From: Cinclus cinclus
Taxonomy: Eukaryota; Chordata; Aves; Passeriformes; Cinclidae
DNA length: 64,000 nt
Assembly: GCF_963662255.1 (NCBI RefSeq)
Contig: NC_085046.1
Location: 135,823,392-135,887,391 of the forward strand
Direction of reading: 5' to 3'
This document shows positions 1-26,692 of the stretch, piece by piece. The notes under the pieces are model-generated. The model made no database searches, was not told the DNA's origin, and saw only the letters and a program-made list of their open reading frames with translations. How positions within the stretch are numbered: the stretch's first letter is position 1; each line of letters begins with the position of its first letter. The position numbers were made by a program, and so were the translations under genes.

Positions 1-11015
<11,015 letters not shown>

Positions 11016-11999
11016 CTATGAAGCTTCAGAAGTGAGAAGACTTACTACAAAAGCTTATACTATGGCTAAATTTTTTTTAATTGGTGTTACATTAAAAAAA
11101 ATATATATGACTCAGGAGAATAAAATTTTATATCTCAAAACTCTTCTTTTAACTGACCAAAAAAGGAATAGAAGAAATTAGAATTGTCAGTTTCCTACAT
11201 GACAAAATCATGCTAATATTCCTTTTATTTATTTGACCTTTACAGAGTGAAATCCATTCTATTGTTTCCTGGTAATCTTACAAAAAATAAAGCATTTTTT
11301 TAAGGCTTAGTTTGAAGTTCGGAAATATCTGCATTATATTACTCTAAAAGATAAAAAGTGTCACAAAAAAGGTAACGTTCTTTTTTCATTCTAATCTTCT
11401 TTCTAATATTGTTTCATTCATTACTTCTAATATTGGTCCTCTAAATAATTAATAACTCCCATCTCAAATCTTTGACTGTTCTCTGCTTGTGTGAGTTATT
11501 CCATCACTGTGGATCTAGTGCATCAGTAAAGAATTTGCACGATCCTTGCAAGACAACATTCATCACATCTTTGTCCACAGATTAATGAAAGTGTTATGCA
11601 TGAAACAGGACAGGCACATTAAGCACTATCAAGTCTCTCTTTTGCATTTTCAACTTGGACGCATCTTGTCTATATTATCAGAGGCTCTAACAAAGACAAA
11701 GAATATTGCATCTTAATCTGCATACAGATATTCTGTTAGTATTTTGAAGAAAAAGATTGATGAGATGGTTTATCAAGTTCATTAAAAGCTAATGTATCAC
11801 TTCTATGCAACATCACTAAGTTCTGAAGGGATTTCAGGAGCAGCAGATATGAGGATTTAGAAAATGGATAGGAGTGCAACTTATCTTAATAATAAATGTA
11901 GTAGCTACATATTGTGTGGCAAAAAATTAATAGAATCTGTTTAGAACTACATGGATAAATTAAAAGCTAGTGCCACTTAAGTTGTTTAAACAATCATTC

Positions 12000-12552
12000 A
12001 TAAAAGGATGCACAGATGGAATGGTTGGTGCCAGTCTGCACCTTGAGTGTTGTGTTAATTTTTGGGCTCTTCACTGCAAGAAAGACATTGAGGTGCTGGA
12101 GCGAGTCCAGAGAGGAGCAACAAAGCTAGCAAAGGCTCTAGAGTACATCATCAGAATGGCTGGGGGAGCTGGGGCTGTTCAGCCTGGAGCAAAGAAGGCT
12201 CCAGACCTTATTATCCTCCCTATCTGAAAGGAGGTTGCAGCCAGGTGAGGGCTGGGCATTTCTCCAAAGCAAAGAGTGATAAGGCAAGAGAACATTGCCT
12301 CAGGCTGTGCCAGGGGAGGTTCAGACTGGACATCAGGTGAAGTTCTTCACAGGAGGGACAGTTACCTATTCAAATGTGCTGCCTGCCCACAGAAGTGGTG
12401 GAGTCACCATCCGTGTAAGTGTCCAAGAAAAGACTGGATATGGCACTCAGTGCTGTACTGTAGATGACATGATGGTGATTGACCAAAAGTCAAACTTGAT
12501 GATCTTGGGTGTCTTTTCTGACCTTAACGGTTCTAGATTAAATGATTCTATG
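12000..12552 (+). mobile_element. CR1 LINE, 3' end fragment
   Basis: Plus orientation. It holds the characteristic CR1 3' region: gaggtgctggagcgagtccagag, a gctgttcagcctgga block, cagactggacatcaggtgaag, and an ending near gattaaatgattctatg, which is the short terminal repeat type that replaces a poly(A) tail in CR1. Only the 3' untranslated and terminal portion is present, which is normal for 5'-truncated CR1 copies. Short open stretches inside it are not genes. Confidence 0.88.
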
Positions 12553-12759
12553 TCTGAGAATATGTAATATTTAAACATTCACTAGAATTAAGGCAATTTA
12601 ATATGGTTATGTCTACCACTTCATTTATTGAACTGTTTTAGTTTAATGCAATTTTCACCTCATAGGTATTTTAGCAACAGAGAGAAGAGAGCTAAAGAAA
12701 ACTTTTGCCTTTGAGTAGCTCATCCTTAAAAGTAATACCCCATGACTTTAACATGGCCC

Positions 12760-13190
12760 ACAAACACAGCTCTGGGAAGGCTGTGAAGGTGGGAGGAGTT
12801 TCATGATGGCAGATCCCAGGCGGCTGTTATTAATGAAAAAAAGTGAAGTCAAGAGAGAACTGATTATTTCATCTCTTGAAAAAGATCCTTATAACTGAAC
12901 AAGAAGGAACTCCTCTCCCTAAAGTGAACTGAAAAAGATTATTTCAGTAAAGACTTGACTCAAGTGTCTCTATATGTTGTTAAGTGCGAAAAGCAGAGGA
13001 ATGGAGTGGTCGGAAGACCTGTTCTGAATTTATTATTATTTTTCTTTGTGTTGTTAATAACGTTTTTCTTTATTCCCTTTTAAGTTTTGGGCCTGTTTTG
13101 CTTTTACTCCTATTTCACAACAGAAGGTAAACATATTAAAATTGGCAAACCCACACTCTAATATTTTTGGTACATTGGTTGGGAAACGAA
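12760..13190 (+). mobile_element. Possible LTR-like sequence
   Basis: The stretch gaactcctctccctaaagtgaactgaaaaaga, followed by a T-rich part with tttattccctttta agttttgggcctgttttgctttta and cacaacagaaggtaaa, resembles the 3' part of some bird retroviral LTRs as I remember them. Boundaries and family are uncertain, and no target duplication or internal region is seen. Confidence 0.35.
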
Positions 13191-14385
13191 AAACTAAACT
13201 AAAACACTTGTCTAGAGAGAAATAGCTTTTTCTTCATAGACTAAATCATGTATTAAAATATCAATAATATATATATTAATAATGTATTTTGATCAGTGTC
13301 CAAAAGAATTACTTCAACACTGTCAAGTTGTTATATCTGAAAAAAAAAAGAAAGGGAATATAATTCAAGGAGAAAAGTAGTATACAATTCTACTGATTAA
13401 ACTGAGCTAGAGCTATATACTTCACCTTCTTATTGATATAGAAATTGTGGTTCTATTGCTATGTCAGCAACAGTGTAAATCAACATCATGTGTTTAAAAC
13501 TTTGTTAGTAATATTTTATCAATATTACCCCACTGATACTTAGCCTTGATCTCTAGCAGGATTTTGGGGATAATCTTTTAATTTACTAAAAACCACTCAT
13601 ACTCTACCAGGCACAATCAGCTGGTTAGCACGGCAGATGAAACATCAGCCTAATGAAAATATGTTCTTTGCACTCCTTTCATCTGCTCACCTAAACCTCT
13701 GTTAACGTACTCTGCTGGAGTCAGTATCACAATGGCATTTTTGCAATGGATTATGATATCTTTTATAAAGAAAAATACTGTTCCCTATCAGGAAAAGTAA
13801 AGTAGGGAATTTCATTACAATTACTAGATTACCAGTTGGTCCAAGTCAGTTTATAAATATCAACGGATGCACATTAAGAATTTAGACAATTTAATCTCAA
13901 AATGGCTAGAAAGTAGAAAAAGTATGTTTTCTTATCTGGAAAGCTACTGGCCTTTTCCTGGCAAGTAACAAAATATTCTAAATCTCTAATATAGTAGTGC
14001 TCTAGCTTGCAATATCTTGTTAGAGATCTGCAGTGTAAAAGAATCCTAGTCTTGTGAGAAGTCAGGGCACAAACTAATATTTCTGATTCTTGAATAAAGA
14101 GGGACAGCCAGGAACTTCCAGGGATGTTAATGTAAGAGAAGCTATCACATAAGTTATGGTAGCAGAGCATGTTCATGAAACTTGTGAAAGTTCACAGCAA
14201 GGTTAATATAGAAATAGAATAGAAAGGTTTGAATAGAAAGGAGAATAAAACTTAACCTTGAATAAAAAAGAAATTGAGTTAAAGTAGGAAAGAATAAAAT
14301 ACTATATCAATGACAAATAATAAACACATTCAACTAGACAATACTCTACACTTCAAGGTGTAATTAGTTATATTAAAAAGCCTTA

Positions 14386-15464
<1,079 letters not shown>

Positions 15465-15560
15465 CTTGATAAACAAAATGAAATCCTTTAGCTGTTATTG
15501 GTCCAACTGAGGTAAATCTGACTGTGATCTGGTTCCCCGAACTCAATGGAAGAGATTCAC
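15465..15560 (-). CDS. CSMD3: CSMD3 exon: end of first CUB domain
   Basis: This 96-base exon is phase 1 at both ends, with acceptor gtttgagtag and donor CAAG|gtgaga. The translation starts GESLPLSSGNQITVRFTS and ends AKGFHFVYQ, the last strands of a CUB with the G-F-x-x-x-Y ending common to these domains. Where many calcium-binding CUBs have an F-x-S-D motif, as the second CUB here does (NFQSDIS), this exon reads RFTSVGP. The aspartate is therefore absent, and the domain may not bind calcium in the usual way. That functional reading is inference. The exon joins directly to the Sushi exon at 14597. Confidence 0.95.
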
Positions 15561-16501
<941 letters not shown>

Positions 16502-17585
16502 TTAATATATATTAATGACAGTAATATATATATTAAAGCATGATGTTAAAAATAACTGAGCCAGCTGTCCTGGTGCTTAATGTAGGTTTTCATACTGTTA
16601 CAGCAGTAAAAGGATGAAAATACATCTAAAAAGAGTCAATGAAGACGCAGAACCCATACATACACATATAATCATTAAAAGATTCTAGTAATTATGGAGC
16701 AAAACATTTTTCTGTTGTTGGATTATTTTCCACTTTCAAATTTTGTGCCCTCCCCCAAAAATCTTAGTTATCAGTACAGTTTTGTCCTTTAAAATTCCAG
16801 TCATATTATTATAGACCGTATTTCATTAATTAATTTTCTTGATAACCTTCTGTAACTGTTACTTACCTTGGAATTTTTCCCTTTTTTTTTAAAGAATATT
16901 AACATTCAGTATATCATTGCTTTTTTGAAATACATAAGCAACTGATTGAAGGCAACAAACACTTTTCAGAATACATTTATTGAATCACAAAAATTTTCAT
17001 TTGTAAAGTCATTCTAGTAGAGCAACTCGATGCAAGATTTATTTTTGCACTTAAATTCAAAGGTTTGCACAGCCTGTTTGAAGTGTTTTCACTTTCAGTA
17101 CAAGTAATCAGTGAAAGAAAAACAAATTTTTGGGTTAGTTCTGACCCTAGTACTTAGAAAACATTTATATCCAACACTACAAGCAGTGGAGGGGAAAATT
17201 GTTTAGGAGCTATACATGCATAAAGGTGGAAGCAGTCAGATATTTTTAGGTACTGGAATATCTAAAAAGAGAAACTGAAGCAGTTATTGTTCATTATCCA
17301 GGTTAGACATTCCAGTGTGTTGTTACGAGGTTCTATTTGTTTTCCAAAAGTTCTACAGTAGCTTCATTTTAATTTTAGTTATAGAAGATGAAGCTCTCAT
17401 CTCCAATTCTTTCAATTAATTATACACATGTAAAGTTTTAAAATTAGTACATTAAAACTGCATTGTTTTCAAATTGTTGAATTTTTGACTGATTTTTTCT
17501 TTAAAAAAGGCAGTTCCATGTTCCTTACTCATGATCTTATGATATACTCATTTCAGTTTTTAAAAGCGTCTTTTTGAAGGAAATG

Positions 17586-17631
17586 ACTGGATGTTATATT
17601 TACATTTACATTTACATTTACTGGATGTTAT
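17586..17631. repeat. (TTTACA)n flanked by a 12-base direct repeat
   Basis: About four copies of a six-base unit at 17598-17621 lie between two copies of actggatgttat (17586-17597 and 17620-17631). The arrangement suggests local duplication by slippage. Confidence 0.85.
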
Positions 17632-19884
17632 GTTGTATAAAGTTTGAAGCAATTTTTTTTCTGAGACACTTCCAAGGATTCTTATCCATTTTTTAAGGGG
17701 AACTATAAGTGAGATGCTGAATTATCGTCATAAGTTGTCCTTAATTTCCAGAAAATTAATCATTGATGTTTTTTATAGTTCTGCTTATTTTCAAAATAAT
17801 ATTTATCTGGATCCTTCAGGCTTCTCTTTGCTGTTGCTAAAGACAACTAACAATTTTTTAATCCAGTTAGTTGTTTATGTCACATTTCTTACTTTTATCA
17901 AATCTTTTTTCATACTCAATGAATTTAATTTTGTCATTGAGACAATAGAAGTTCCTTGTGACTTCCACTGCTATTTCCCACCTTGAATTAAGTTTCAAAC
18001 TGTATGGAAAATCAAGGCAAGAGCTGAGGCTCCCATAAGAAGTATACATAACTGTAATCAAGAGCTGTATCCTGGGTAAACTGTAAAAATGGAATTGTTA
18101 AGCTATATCTGTACTTTTAGGAGTTAATATAAAATATTTACCCACAATTTTACCATATAGTGAGTCAAATTCCAAGGTCTTTTTTGTATGTTTTTTAAGT
18201 GTTTCAATATTGGTTTTGCCTCTAGCTTTGTCCTGTGAACCCTTCAATCTAAAAGTATAACATTGAAGAAAGTGAACTAATACATTAATAATACCTAAAA
18301 TTAAAGGGAAAAATCCACATATCACCTTTGGTTATTTGTTTTTTTTTTCACTATAATTTGTGCATTTCTTAATAAAATACAGACAAGAATATAAGAACAA
18401 AACCAACATTTTCATTTACTTGAGAAAAAATATATTTAGAAGAGATTTGAGGTGTCTGAGACATCAAAAGAAGTGATAAGAGGTATTACTGCCAGAAAGG
18501 GGTTAACATGGAACAGCAGAAATCTCAAGTAAGGGGCTTTGAGCCCTTTATAATCAATTTATGAGTCAAGCTGCTTTCTCAAATTTAGCAGGAATATGCT
18601 GCAGCCACTAGGGAAGAAATAATCTAGATCCTGTTCCTTCCTTTTTCTGTACCAGGATATTTTCTATTTATTAATTAAACTGGAAAATGTTGAAATGTAT
18701 AGTGACTGATACCTGACCAGCTGACATAATGTGGTGAGAAAGGAAATTCTGATTATTGGACAAAGAACAGTTCATTATTCCTGTGTTTTCTCATGCTCGC
18801 TGTTTTCTACTCCATTTGGTATGTGTTTGTTCTTTTATTTTCTAATGTTTAAAAATAATTTTCTTAAAATTAAATACTAACCAACATATTTAAAGTCAGA
18901 GCAAAAATACCTTCTAAATTAACAAAAGTTGATGAAATATAACATAAGGACCCAGTATAGTCTGCCCTTGGGAAACGAATAATTGAAAACTATTATCCAG
19001 TTCAAATAAAGATCAAATCACTTCATCTGAAGAGTCTGAGTGTGATGTTTTTTTCTTCAGTGATGGATGGAAAAGCATTCTCTGAATAATGACTCACTCT
19101 TAATCATCTGCTATCCCCAGTTAACTATCATGAAATGCTGGAAGTCACCTGTCCAAACTTGACATTTCATGTTGGGCTGAAAATTATTTCTGAATTTATG
19201 CTCATCTTGGCCTCCAATGCTTTGTAGAAATATTATTTAAAAATAAAATATATTTTTCCTGTGTTTTGTGGGTTAACACTTTACTTACATATGTGTTGTC
19301 TTTTTTTTTTAGATAAGTGTTTTATTTATTAAGATAAACAAGGCAAGGTTGTTAAAAAAATCTTTCTTTTGAAATTTTGATAGTTACTAATTTATGCATT
19401 TCTAAAAAAAAATTAATTAGTACATTTTAAGGGTTTTTTTAATACATTTCCATTTTGTGTGATTTTTTTTTTTTTAATTTCAAAATTCCTGGTAAACTGT
19501 AATGTTAATACTGCCAATAATTCAGGTCAGTCAGGGAATCCATTAATTCAAATTATGTCAGTACAAGCAAGCTCCTTTTTCAACAGGCAACAGCTAGATG
19601 AGCATACTTCCCATGCCTTTAAATATCTAGATGTTTCTATAGCCTTCATCACTGTAACATCTGGATACTTTCAGTGAGTTTGGAAAGCATCCAACAACAG
19701 ATGGAATTGGCCAAAAATAGTTGGCTAGTTAAAAACTTCATCAAAGATATTTTAGTTTCATTTTTAAAGAAGTAAACATGTATGGAGTTTACATCTGTCT
19801 GTTTAAAAAAAATACGGGTATAATTAAATAGTAGTAGATTACAAACAGTATTCTCAATATAATTCCTATCACAAAATTAGAAAA

Positions 19885-20155
19885 TAACAGGCTAGAAGTC
19901 TTCACCAATTATCTAGTACAGTCCTTTTGCAGGCAGGATGGCCATTTAGAGCAGATTGCTCTGGCCCATGTATAATCAGGTCTTGAATTTCTATGGGCAT
20001 GGAGATCCCACCACCTCTTTGAGAAACCTGAACCAATATCCCACCTCCTTTTATCCTTTGCCTTGCCTTGACTTGCCTTTGCCTTTCTTTCCCTTGGCTG
20101 AACAGTGCTAACTCTCCATTTTAATCATCCTTATCATCTCTAATATTTCCAGAAG
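19885..20155 (-). mobile_element. CR1 LINE fragment, decayed
   Basis: Minus orientation. Phrases such as atctagtacagtcc, gcaggcaggatgg, tagagcagattgctc, ggcatggagatcccaccacctctttgag and ggctgaacagtgctaactct follow the reverse complement of the CR1 3' region. Divergence is high and the terminal repeats are lost. It is sense relative to CSMD3. Confidence 0.7.
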
Positions 20156-20371
20156 TTGACCAGAACTACTTGCTCTATCACCTTCCCAGGTACAAAGGTG
20201 CAAACATTCAAGGGTACCTGACCTCCCGTGTCTCATGGGCTTGCATTTGCCTAGTTTATCTAAGTGCTCCTAAGTCTGACTTTTCTGCTGCTCTCAGGGT
20301 TCCGGGATTGTTCAAGATTGGTCTACTGGCAAAGACTGTAGTTAAGAAGTTTAATAAACTTCTTTATTAAC

Positions 20372-20424
20372 AGTAACATTAATAAACATTAATAAACATA
20401 AAGTTAACATTTATAAACATTAAT
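20372..20424. repeat. Imperfect ATTAATAAAC tandem repeat
   Basis: Three to four imperfect copies of a roughly ten-base AT-rich unit (attaataaac). Confidence 0.6.
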
Positions 20425-20806
20425 TCATGTGTGTATGCATCATTTTTCTTCAGAGACTTCACCCCAGATTCAATTCTACATGGATTTTGACTTTCCTAAC
20501 CCCATCTTTTCAATGTATTTCAAGAGTCTGTATTCCTCCTTGAACATCTGACCTTGCTTCAACCTCTTGAATTTTACTTTTTTTTTCTTTTTTTTTTTAT
20601 GTTCAAGTTTTATCAGCAGCTCCTTGATAATCTGTGCAGGGTCTTTGCCACCTTTGTTTGATAGTCTGATCATTGGCATGCACCATTACTTTCTTGAAGT
20701 GGTGATCCCTGAAAATAAAATCTCCTTTCCGGATTTCTCATCTCTCCAGGGCCATGTACATTCAGAGTTTTCCAAAAGAGACCCCTGAATTGCTCACATT
20801 TCTTAC

Positions 20807-21347
20807 TGTATTGGGTCTGCCTGAGATAGAGTTCATTCTTCTTTAGCAGCCCTCACAGTGTTGTGCTTTGCATTAGAAGCTGGAAGAGTGCTGATAACAC
20901 ACCACTGTTAACAAGGGGCTGGGAGTGGGCAAGATTCAGGGGAAGGGGACCCAACCAGGACAGCTGACCCAAATTAACCAAAGAGATATTGCATACCGTA
21001 TGGTGGCAGTACAGATAAAAAAAGGTAAGGAGGAGAGGGGAATGAGGGAGTATTTTTCATCCTACAATGTTTTCCTTCTGGAGTAACTGCTATGCGTGCT
21101 TGGGCCCTGCTTCCCAGGAAAGGAAGTGTCCGGACATCATTCTCTGATGGGAAGTGGAGATTAACTGTTCTGTTTGCTTATGCTCACACACAAAGTTTTG
21201 TTTCTTTTGGGTTTTTTTTGTTTTTTTTTTTTCTTTAAACCTGCTGGTTGTTTTCCAAATTATTCTCCCTCTCTTGTTTTGCTGGGAAGAGGACTTACAG
21301 AGTGGCTTGGTGGGCACCTGACATCCAGCCAAGGTCAACCCACTACA
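20807..21347 (+). mobile_element. Endogenous retrovirus solo LTR
   Basis: Plus orientation, about 541 bases, antisense to CSMD3. It begins tgtattgggtctgcctgagatagagttcatt-like and passes gataacacaccactgtt, ccaggacagctgaccc and tgatgggaagtggagatt. It ends with agtggcttggtgggc and ggtcaacccactaca. The order matches a family of bird LTRs starting TG and ending CA. Flanking five-base sequences are cttac and ctgac, a possible decayed target duplication. No internal retroviral sequence adjoins it. Confidence 0.78.
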
Positions 21348-24300
21348 CTGACCTAGCAAAGAGCCAAAGCTAACTCAAAATACAAACATGTAACATGTAA
21401 TTGTATTAATGCTAGTACTGATCAGATTGTATTTACCTGGTTAAAATATATTTATTTTATATATTAATCCAGCTATTGGATCTAAAGAAATACTCCTAAT
21501 AACTCACATGGATAACAATGGAGTAAGATGATAATATAATTCTTCACCCTGGATTTTCCCTTCCTAGGGATATTTGTGTGCCAAATGACTTACTGTAATC
21601 AGTAAGCTTTAGTGTAAAATCAAGTACACTACTGTTGTAATTCACTTGAGACTAAGAAAATACCAGAAGGAATAACAAGGTTTAAGCATTGTTATTACCT
21701 AAACTGAAATGTGAAATTCATATAAGCCCTGCTGGTGAGGTTTTAGGTATTTCTTTAAAGGCTGAATCAGCTTTTATAATGATACGTCTTAGTAACTGAC
21801 AAAGGAATATGAAAATTAGCCCTTTTAACTATAAAGGACTCAAATTACCTTTACACTTCTTAATATATATATGTCTCCAGTCAGGATCTGTTACAGTCTG
21901 GAAAAGACATACATGAGCTATATCATTATCTTCTACAGTAACGTCACTGTTTCTCTTGCACCAAATTAGTTGGAAGAGCAAAATCCCAACAAACAAAAGA
22001 TAAATCAACTGATTTGCTAAGAATGATAATTTAAAATTGCCCTTGAAAATGGTAGTTTAGATAATTTCCTCTAATATTTTTAAAACAGGTTTCTTCTAAC
22101 TGTGAATGTAAAATTAAGGTGTTCAAGTGTCTAACAGCTGTGGTTTAAAATAGGTCTAATTTTAGAGCTAGAGATCTTTCTCAGAATTTGAGGTTACTCT
22201 GTAGAAGTTAACTTCTGTTATCAAAAAGTAATTTCTGTCACCAGTCTAAATAGTATTTCCAGAGAGTTTTGTTCACAGCATGAAAAAATAAAACATGAAA
22301 ATTTTATTTCACAGTGAAAAAAAGCATAAAAATCTGCTTCTATGTCTGGTCCACTGATGTTATGCTCTCCTTGCTTATGATTTTTTTTTTTTCCTATGAA
22401 CTCCTATAAAGAAACTACAATCCCATTGTAAATTCTTTTTGGGAAAGAAAATAAAAATAGTAAGAAGTCCACATTTTTGAGAAACTTCTTTAAAAAACAG
22501 AGAAATCTCTCACTAGAGAAACTGTCTCTATGGTGATTAAGGATAATATGTGTGTACTAAGAAAGAAGAAATGCAAATTTCGCATGCATCTTAACCCTCA
22601 AGTCTGAAGTCCCCATTCACTGTGCTAAGTGGTGGTTCATGGTCAATCAGCCAAATGATAAATGACAATGGAGAAAATCTACGCTTTAAATAAACAGGAT
22701 TTGGGCATAACTCCAGGAAGCAGGAAACTACTGTGTGGTGTTTTCTCTCAATGAGAAAGACTCAGCGAGTCTTTACAGTTGACCATATTAGTGTCATCAA
22801 TCAAAGGATCAACTGATAGGAAAGACCTTTGTTTTTGCCCATTCTCATAAGAAAGAGAGTAATTCTTCACAAAATAGACACCTGCATTAAGATTTGACTA
22901 CCCTACTATGATGACAATCACTCTCAACCAGTTTTCTTTGCAGGAGTTACAGATTATTATTTTTTTTTTAATTAGGAAGAGGAAAGAGGTGGGGTTTTTT
23001 GTTTTTGTTTTCTTTTGGAGTGATTTTTTTGTGAGAAATGGAACATTATTTAAATTTTTGACTTCTGCAATTTCCTTTGGATGTCACTTTCAAGTCACAT
23101 CTCAAATCAGTCATGGATTAGCCTCGAAAAAAATAAAATGCATAATGAATAGCAGAATATCTGCATCTAGAAATATTTTCAAGTTAAGGTCTATCAATTA
23201 TTTATATGTAGTAGCTCTGCATTCATTGACTGCAAGCCAAGAGTTTTGCATAACATAGTTGAATCATGGAAATTATATTTAATAAAATCAGAGCTGATCT
23301 GGTACAAAGGCTTATTATGACCTTTTGCTGTCTTAATCTATTACAAAAGCTGAAAAATTTTACTATAATGTCAAAAAAATAAAAATCTACCTACTGTTGC
23401 AATTTCATATCTACCGCTTCTACTGGAGCATAGCCTTTCTCTTTAAATGGCTCCCTTCAGTTAAGTATTTAGCTTCATGACAAACACCAGATAATATATG
23501 AAATTTTCCTTTGTATTTAGGATGAACCACCAATACACTGTGATGCATGAACTAGAAATACAAATGATGGGCTGACTCCGTATTTTAAAAGTAACTTGTA
23601 CTCCTATAGACACCAAATAAGGAGATATTTTGCCCCTTCTGCTGAGAAAAATGTCCAGTAAAGCTGCAAGATAATTTGAGTGTTTGTTGGGCTTTTTTGA
23701 AGAGATTAGTTCAATAATGTCTGAGAGGGTTTTTGAAGGAAAAGATTGAAAGATGGCACCCTAAAGAGATGATCTTACAGAATTCATGGATAGCAATACT
23801 GCTCTCAGTAAGGAAACCTAAATTAATTTTAACCAGCTCACATAAAGAATTAGAAGATCTGATCTTTTACTGTTCAGTGTAATACTTCAGTATGATATAA
23901 TGCTGATTATGTATGAGTTAGCACTGCTACTATCACTTCTGAATGAAAATAGTAGCAGAGGTGTCATTTCTACAAAAAATTTTCTCCTCTTACATTTCCA
24001 AACATTTGGTTGTCTGCCAGTTACTGTTAATACATTCAGTCTAGTCTGTAACAGTGATCTTTAGTGATATCAGTTACATATCTCTGTAACAGTTGACATT
24101 TCTTATCATATGCTGTAACAGGAAAATTATTAAGTGTTTGTGAATACATAGTAGAGTCCCTGCTAATAGTATCCAGTTGTGTAAATTTTAATTCATTTCA
24201 AGACAACAGAATAAAATAATTGTCTAGTGCTCCTGACCTTGGAAGAAACAAAAATTTATTCCACCTGTATGGGCCTCTTGGCTCATACAGACTAGATGTC

Positions 24301-24509
24301 AAAATAAGGCTAGAGGGGGGTTTGTGTGTAAACCATTGGAAGGGATACTCTTACTGGCATGAGCTAAGGACAGAGAGGTGCTGATTGATTAAGCGACGAA
24401 AGTAAATGGAGTTTATATATTACTGTTACAAAAAAGAAATGGATATAAAAATTATGAGAATAATTATTTTACTGAAAAGTTGCTAAAGCTGCCAATAGGC
24501 AAAAGGAAT

Positions 24510-24564
24510 CCCCCCCCACACACACATAGATAGATATATATAACACACATAAACATATATATAC
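24510..24564. repeat. C8 / (CA)n / (TA)n simple repeat
   Basis: A C run followed by CA, GATA and TA dinucleotide stretches. Confidence 0.85.
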
Positions 24565-26270
24565 AGCGTTTTCTATAGCAACTGAACTATAGATTAGTTA
24601 CAGAAACTTTACACAAGTTTCCCAGTGTAAAGAAGTATAACTATACAAGACAAACCTACAAAAGTCCTCAAATATAACAATTCTATTTCAATATCATATA
24701 TATAGCATAAATTTACTATTATTAGCAAATTAATATGAGTGATCAACATAAAAGTCATGGAGGTTTTCCAAGGCATAGATAGATGTTCCAATTAACCATT
24801 TAACATTGAATAAGGTGAATTAATTTGAATATATACTAGTTCTTACCAATGTATGTGACTTACACTACTGTCTAGTCCTTAATCTCTGTGGAGACTCTCC
24901 TTAAAATCTGTGAAAAAGCCTTTATTGAATTATCTGCTTTTTATCAAGAGTTAGTGGTGTTCCATTGGTAGTCTCAGCTGAAGATGTCAAATGGAATCCT
25001 TCATGTTCTGGCATGACATCCAGACGATTAGGGAGGAAAAGGCAGAATAAATGATTCTCTCTGCAAACAAGGACGGGGTTAGAAAGGGCAAGAAAGAGTT
25101 CTGGTATTTAAAGCTCTCATGTGCCATTTTCCTCCCACAGAAGAAGGTGAAGAAAATAGCTGTTCCATTCTGTGATCTCAAAGAAAAACAGAACACACAG
25201 ATATAGACTGAGCTGCAAGCCATTCTCTGCTGTTCTTCCTTTGTTTTAATTCTACAAATGATGTGTTGCACAGAAACATGATGATTTGTCCTATCTCCTA
25301 TTACTTTATTCCTGCATTCTCAGACTAAGAGAGGAAGAAGGAGATGAGATCTGATGTATTTCATGTTTGAGAAAAAGAAATATTTATCCAAATGTATCAA
25401 AAGACAATAAGAATACATCTGGAGACAGAAAATGGGGCATAAGATTAACACAAAAACTCAGCATGAGGAAGAGATGTTAAACTGCGCAGAAAAAAAACAA
25501 AACAAAAAGCTTACATGTATATTTCCCCACAAATGGACATAATTCCAAGTAAAATGTGAGATTTAGGACTTTTCCTGGAGCTGGAAGAGGACTGAACTCT
25601 CCTAATTAACACATTTCCTACTTTCTTCTGAAATCAGCAGAGCTTATTCCACTACATAAACTATGATTCTCGTCTGGCCTAAAACCTCTGCCTCCCTTTC
25701 TTCTTCTCCCTTTCTGTGGGTCACATCCCTCTGTCCTGAATCATCATGCATACATGTAAAGCTCTTTCAGGATCTGCAATAACACCACAGTAGAGGGAAA
25801 AACATTAAAACAGTATTTTTTACTTATTGCTAGTTTTAGCGTGTTATTTTACATTATATTATTAACTACAGAGTATATTATTTTCAATAATTTAAAAATT
25901 ACTAGTGTGTATGTCTGCTATCTATTACAAAAAGCTGAAGGAAGCATCAAACCATACAACCTTCTTTTCTTTATGTTGATTTGTTTTGATTTTACTCAAC
26001 TGAAATTCAAACATCTATTATTAACATTTGTTTAAACAGTTAACATAGATTTATTTGTCCCTATGGACAAAAAAAAAAAAGAAATGTATCTTATAATTTT
26101 AACTCCTTTAATGCTCCTCAGATTTATTATTTCCTATCTGAGATATTGAACTTATTTTGCCTAACCTACCTAAAAAGTAGATGCTTATTTGCACCTTATT
26201 ATTCAATATTTTTGCTGAGTAGAAGGAAATATAACACCACATTTAAATAGAAAAGTCCTCTGTTCCTGTG

Positions 26271-26692
26271 TGTTCTGGTTTCAGCCAGGACATGATTACA
26301 TTTTGCAGTAATCAGGAGGGGGCATGGCCGGGACATGGAAAACCAGGAGGTTTTCCTTTACCACCTCATGTCATTGTCAAGGGTTGGGGGAAGGAAGGCT
26401 CTTGGAGGAGAAGGGATTCCTTCAGGTCCAGCAAGCCTGGCAGAGAGAGCCATCTGGTACTGTCCATTATCATCTGGTATTTTTTCCATGTGAATTGTTT
26501 ATTTTCCTATGCCCTCTGTCATTAATACAGTTTCTGTTACTGATCTCATTCTTACCTCATTGCTGTTTACAGTAAATTGTTCTTATCTCAAACCATGGTC
26601 TTTTGAGCCTCCAGTGCTTTTCTCCAGTCACCCGCAAGAGGGAAGGGAGATGGGGTAGCAAGTGGCAGCACGGTTTTAGTGGGAGCACTACA
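26271..26692 (+). mobile_element. Endogenous retrovirus solo LTR
   Basis: Plus orientation, about 422 bases, antisense to CSMD3. It starts tgttctggtttcagccagga, the usual opening of several bird LTR families. It has a central ggggcatggccgggacatgg and an attaatacagtttctg / gttcttatctcaaacc region, and ends gggagcactaca. It differs from the other LTRs in the window in its central part. No clear target duplication flanks it and no internal region is attached. Confidence 0.72.

Noticed and set aside
11970..12567. Overlapping plus-strand open stretches of 60 to 90 codons
   Set aside because: They lie inside the CR1 3' end, which is noncoding, and have no recognisable protein features.
17598..17621. 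Short regularly repeated units that could suggest an array
   Set aside because: It is a simple hexamer microsatellite without spacers. Together with the avian gene context this excludes CRISPR.
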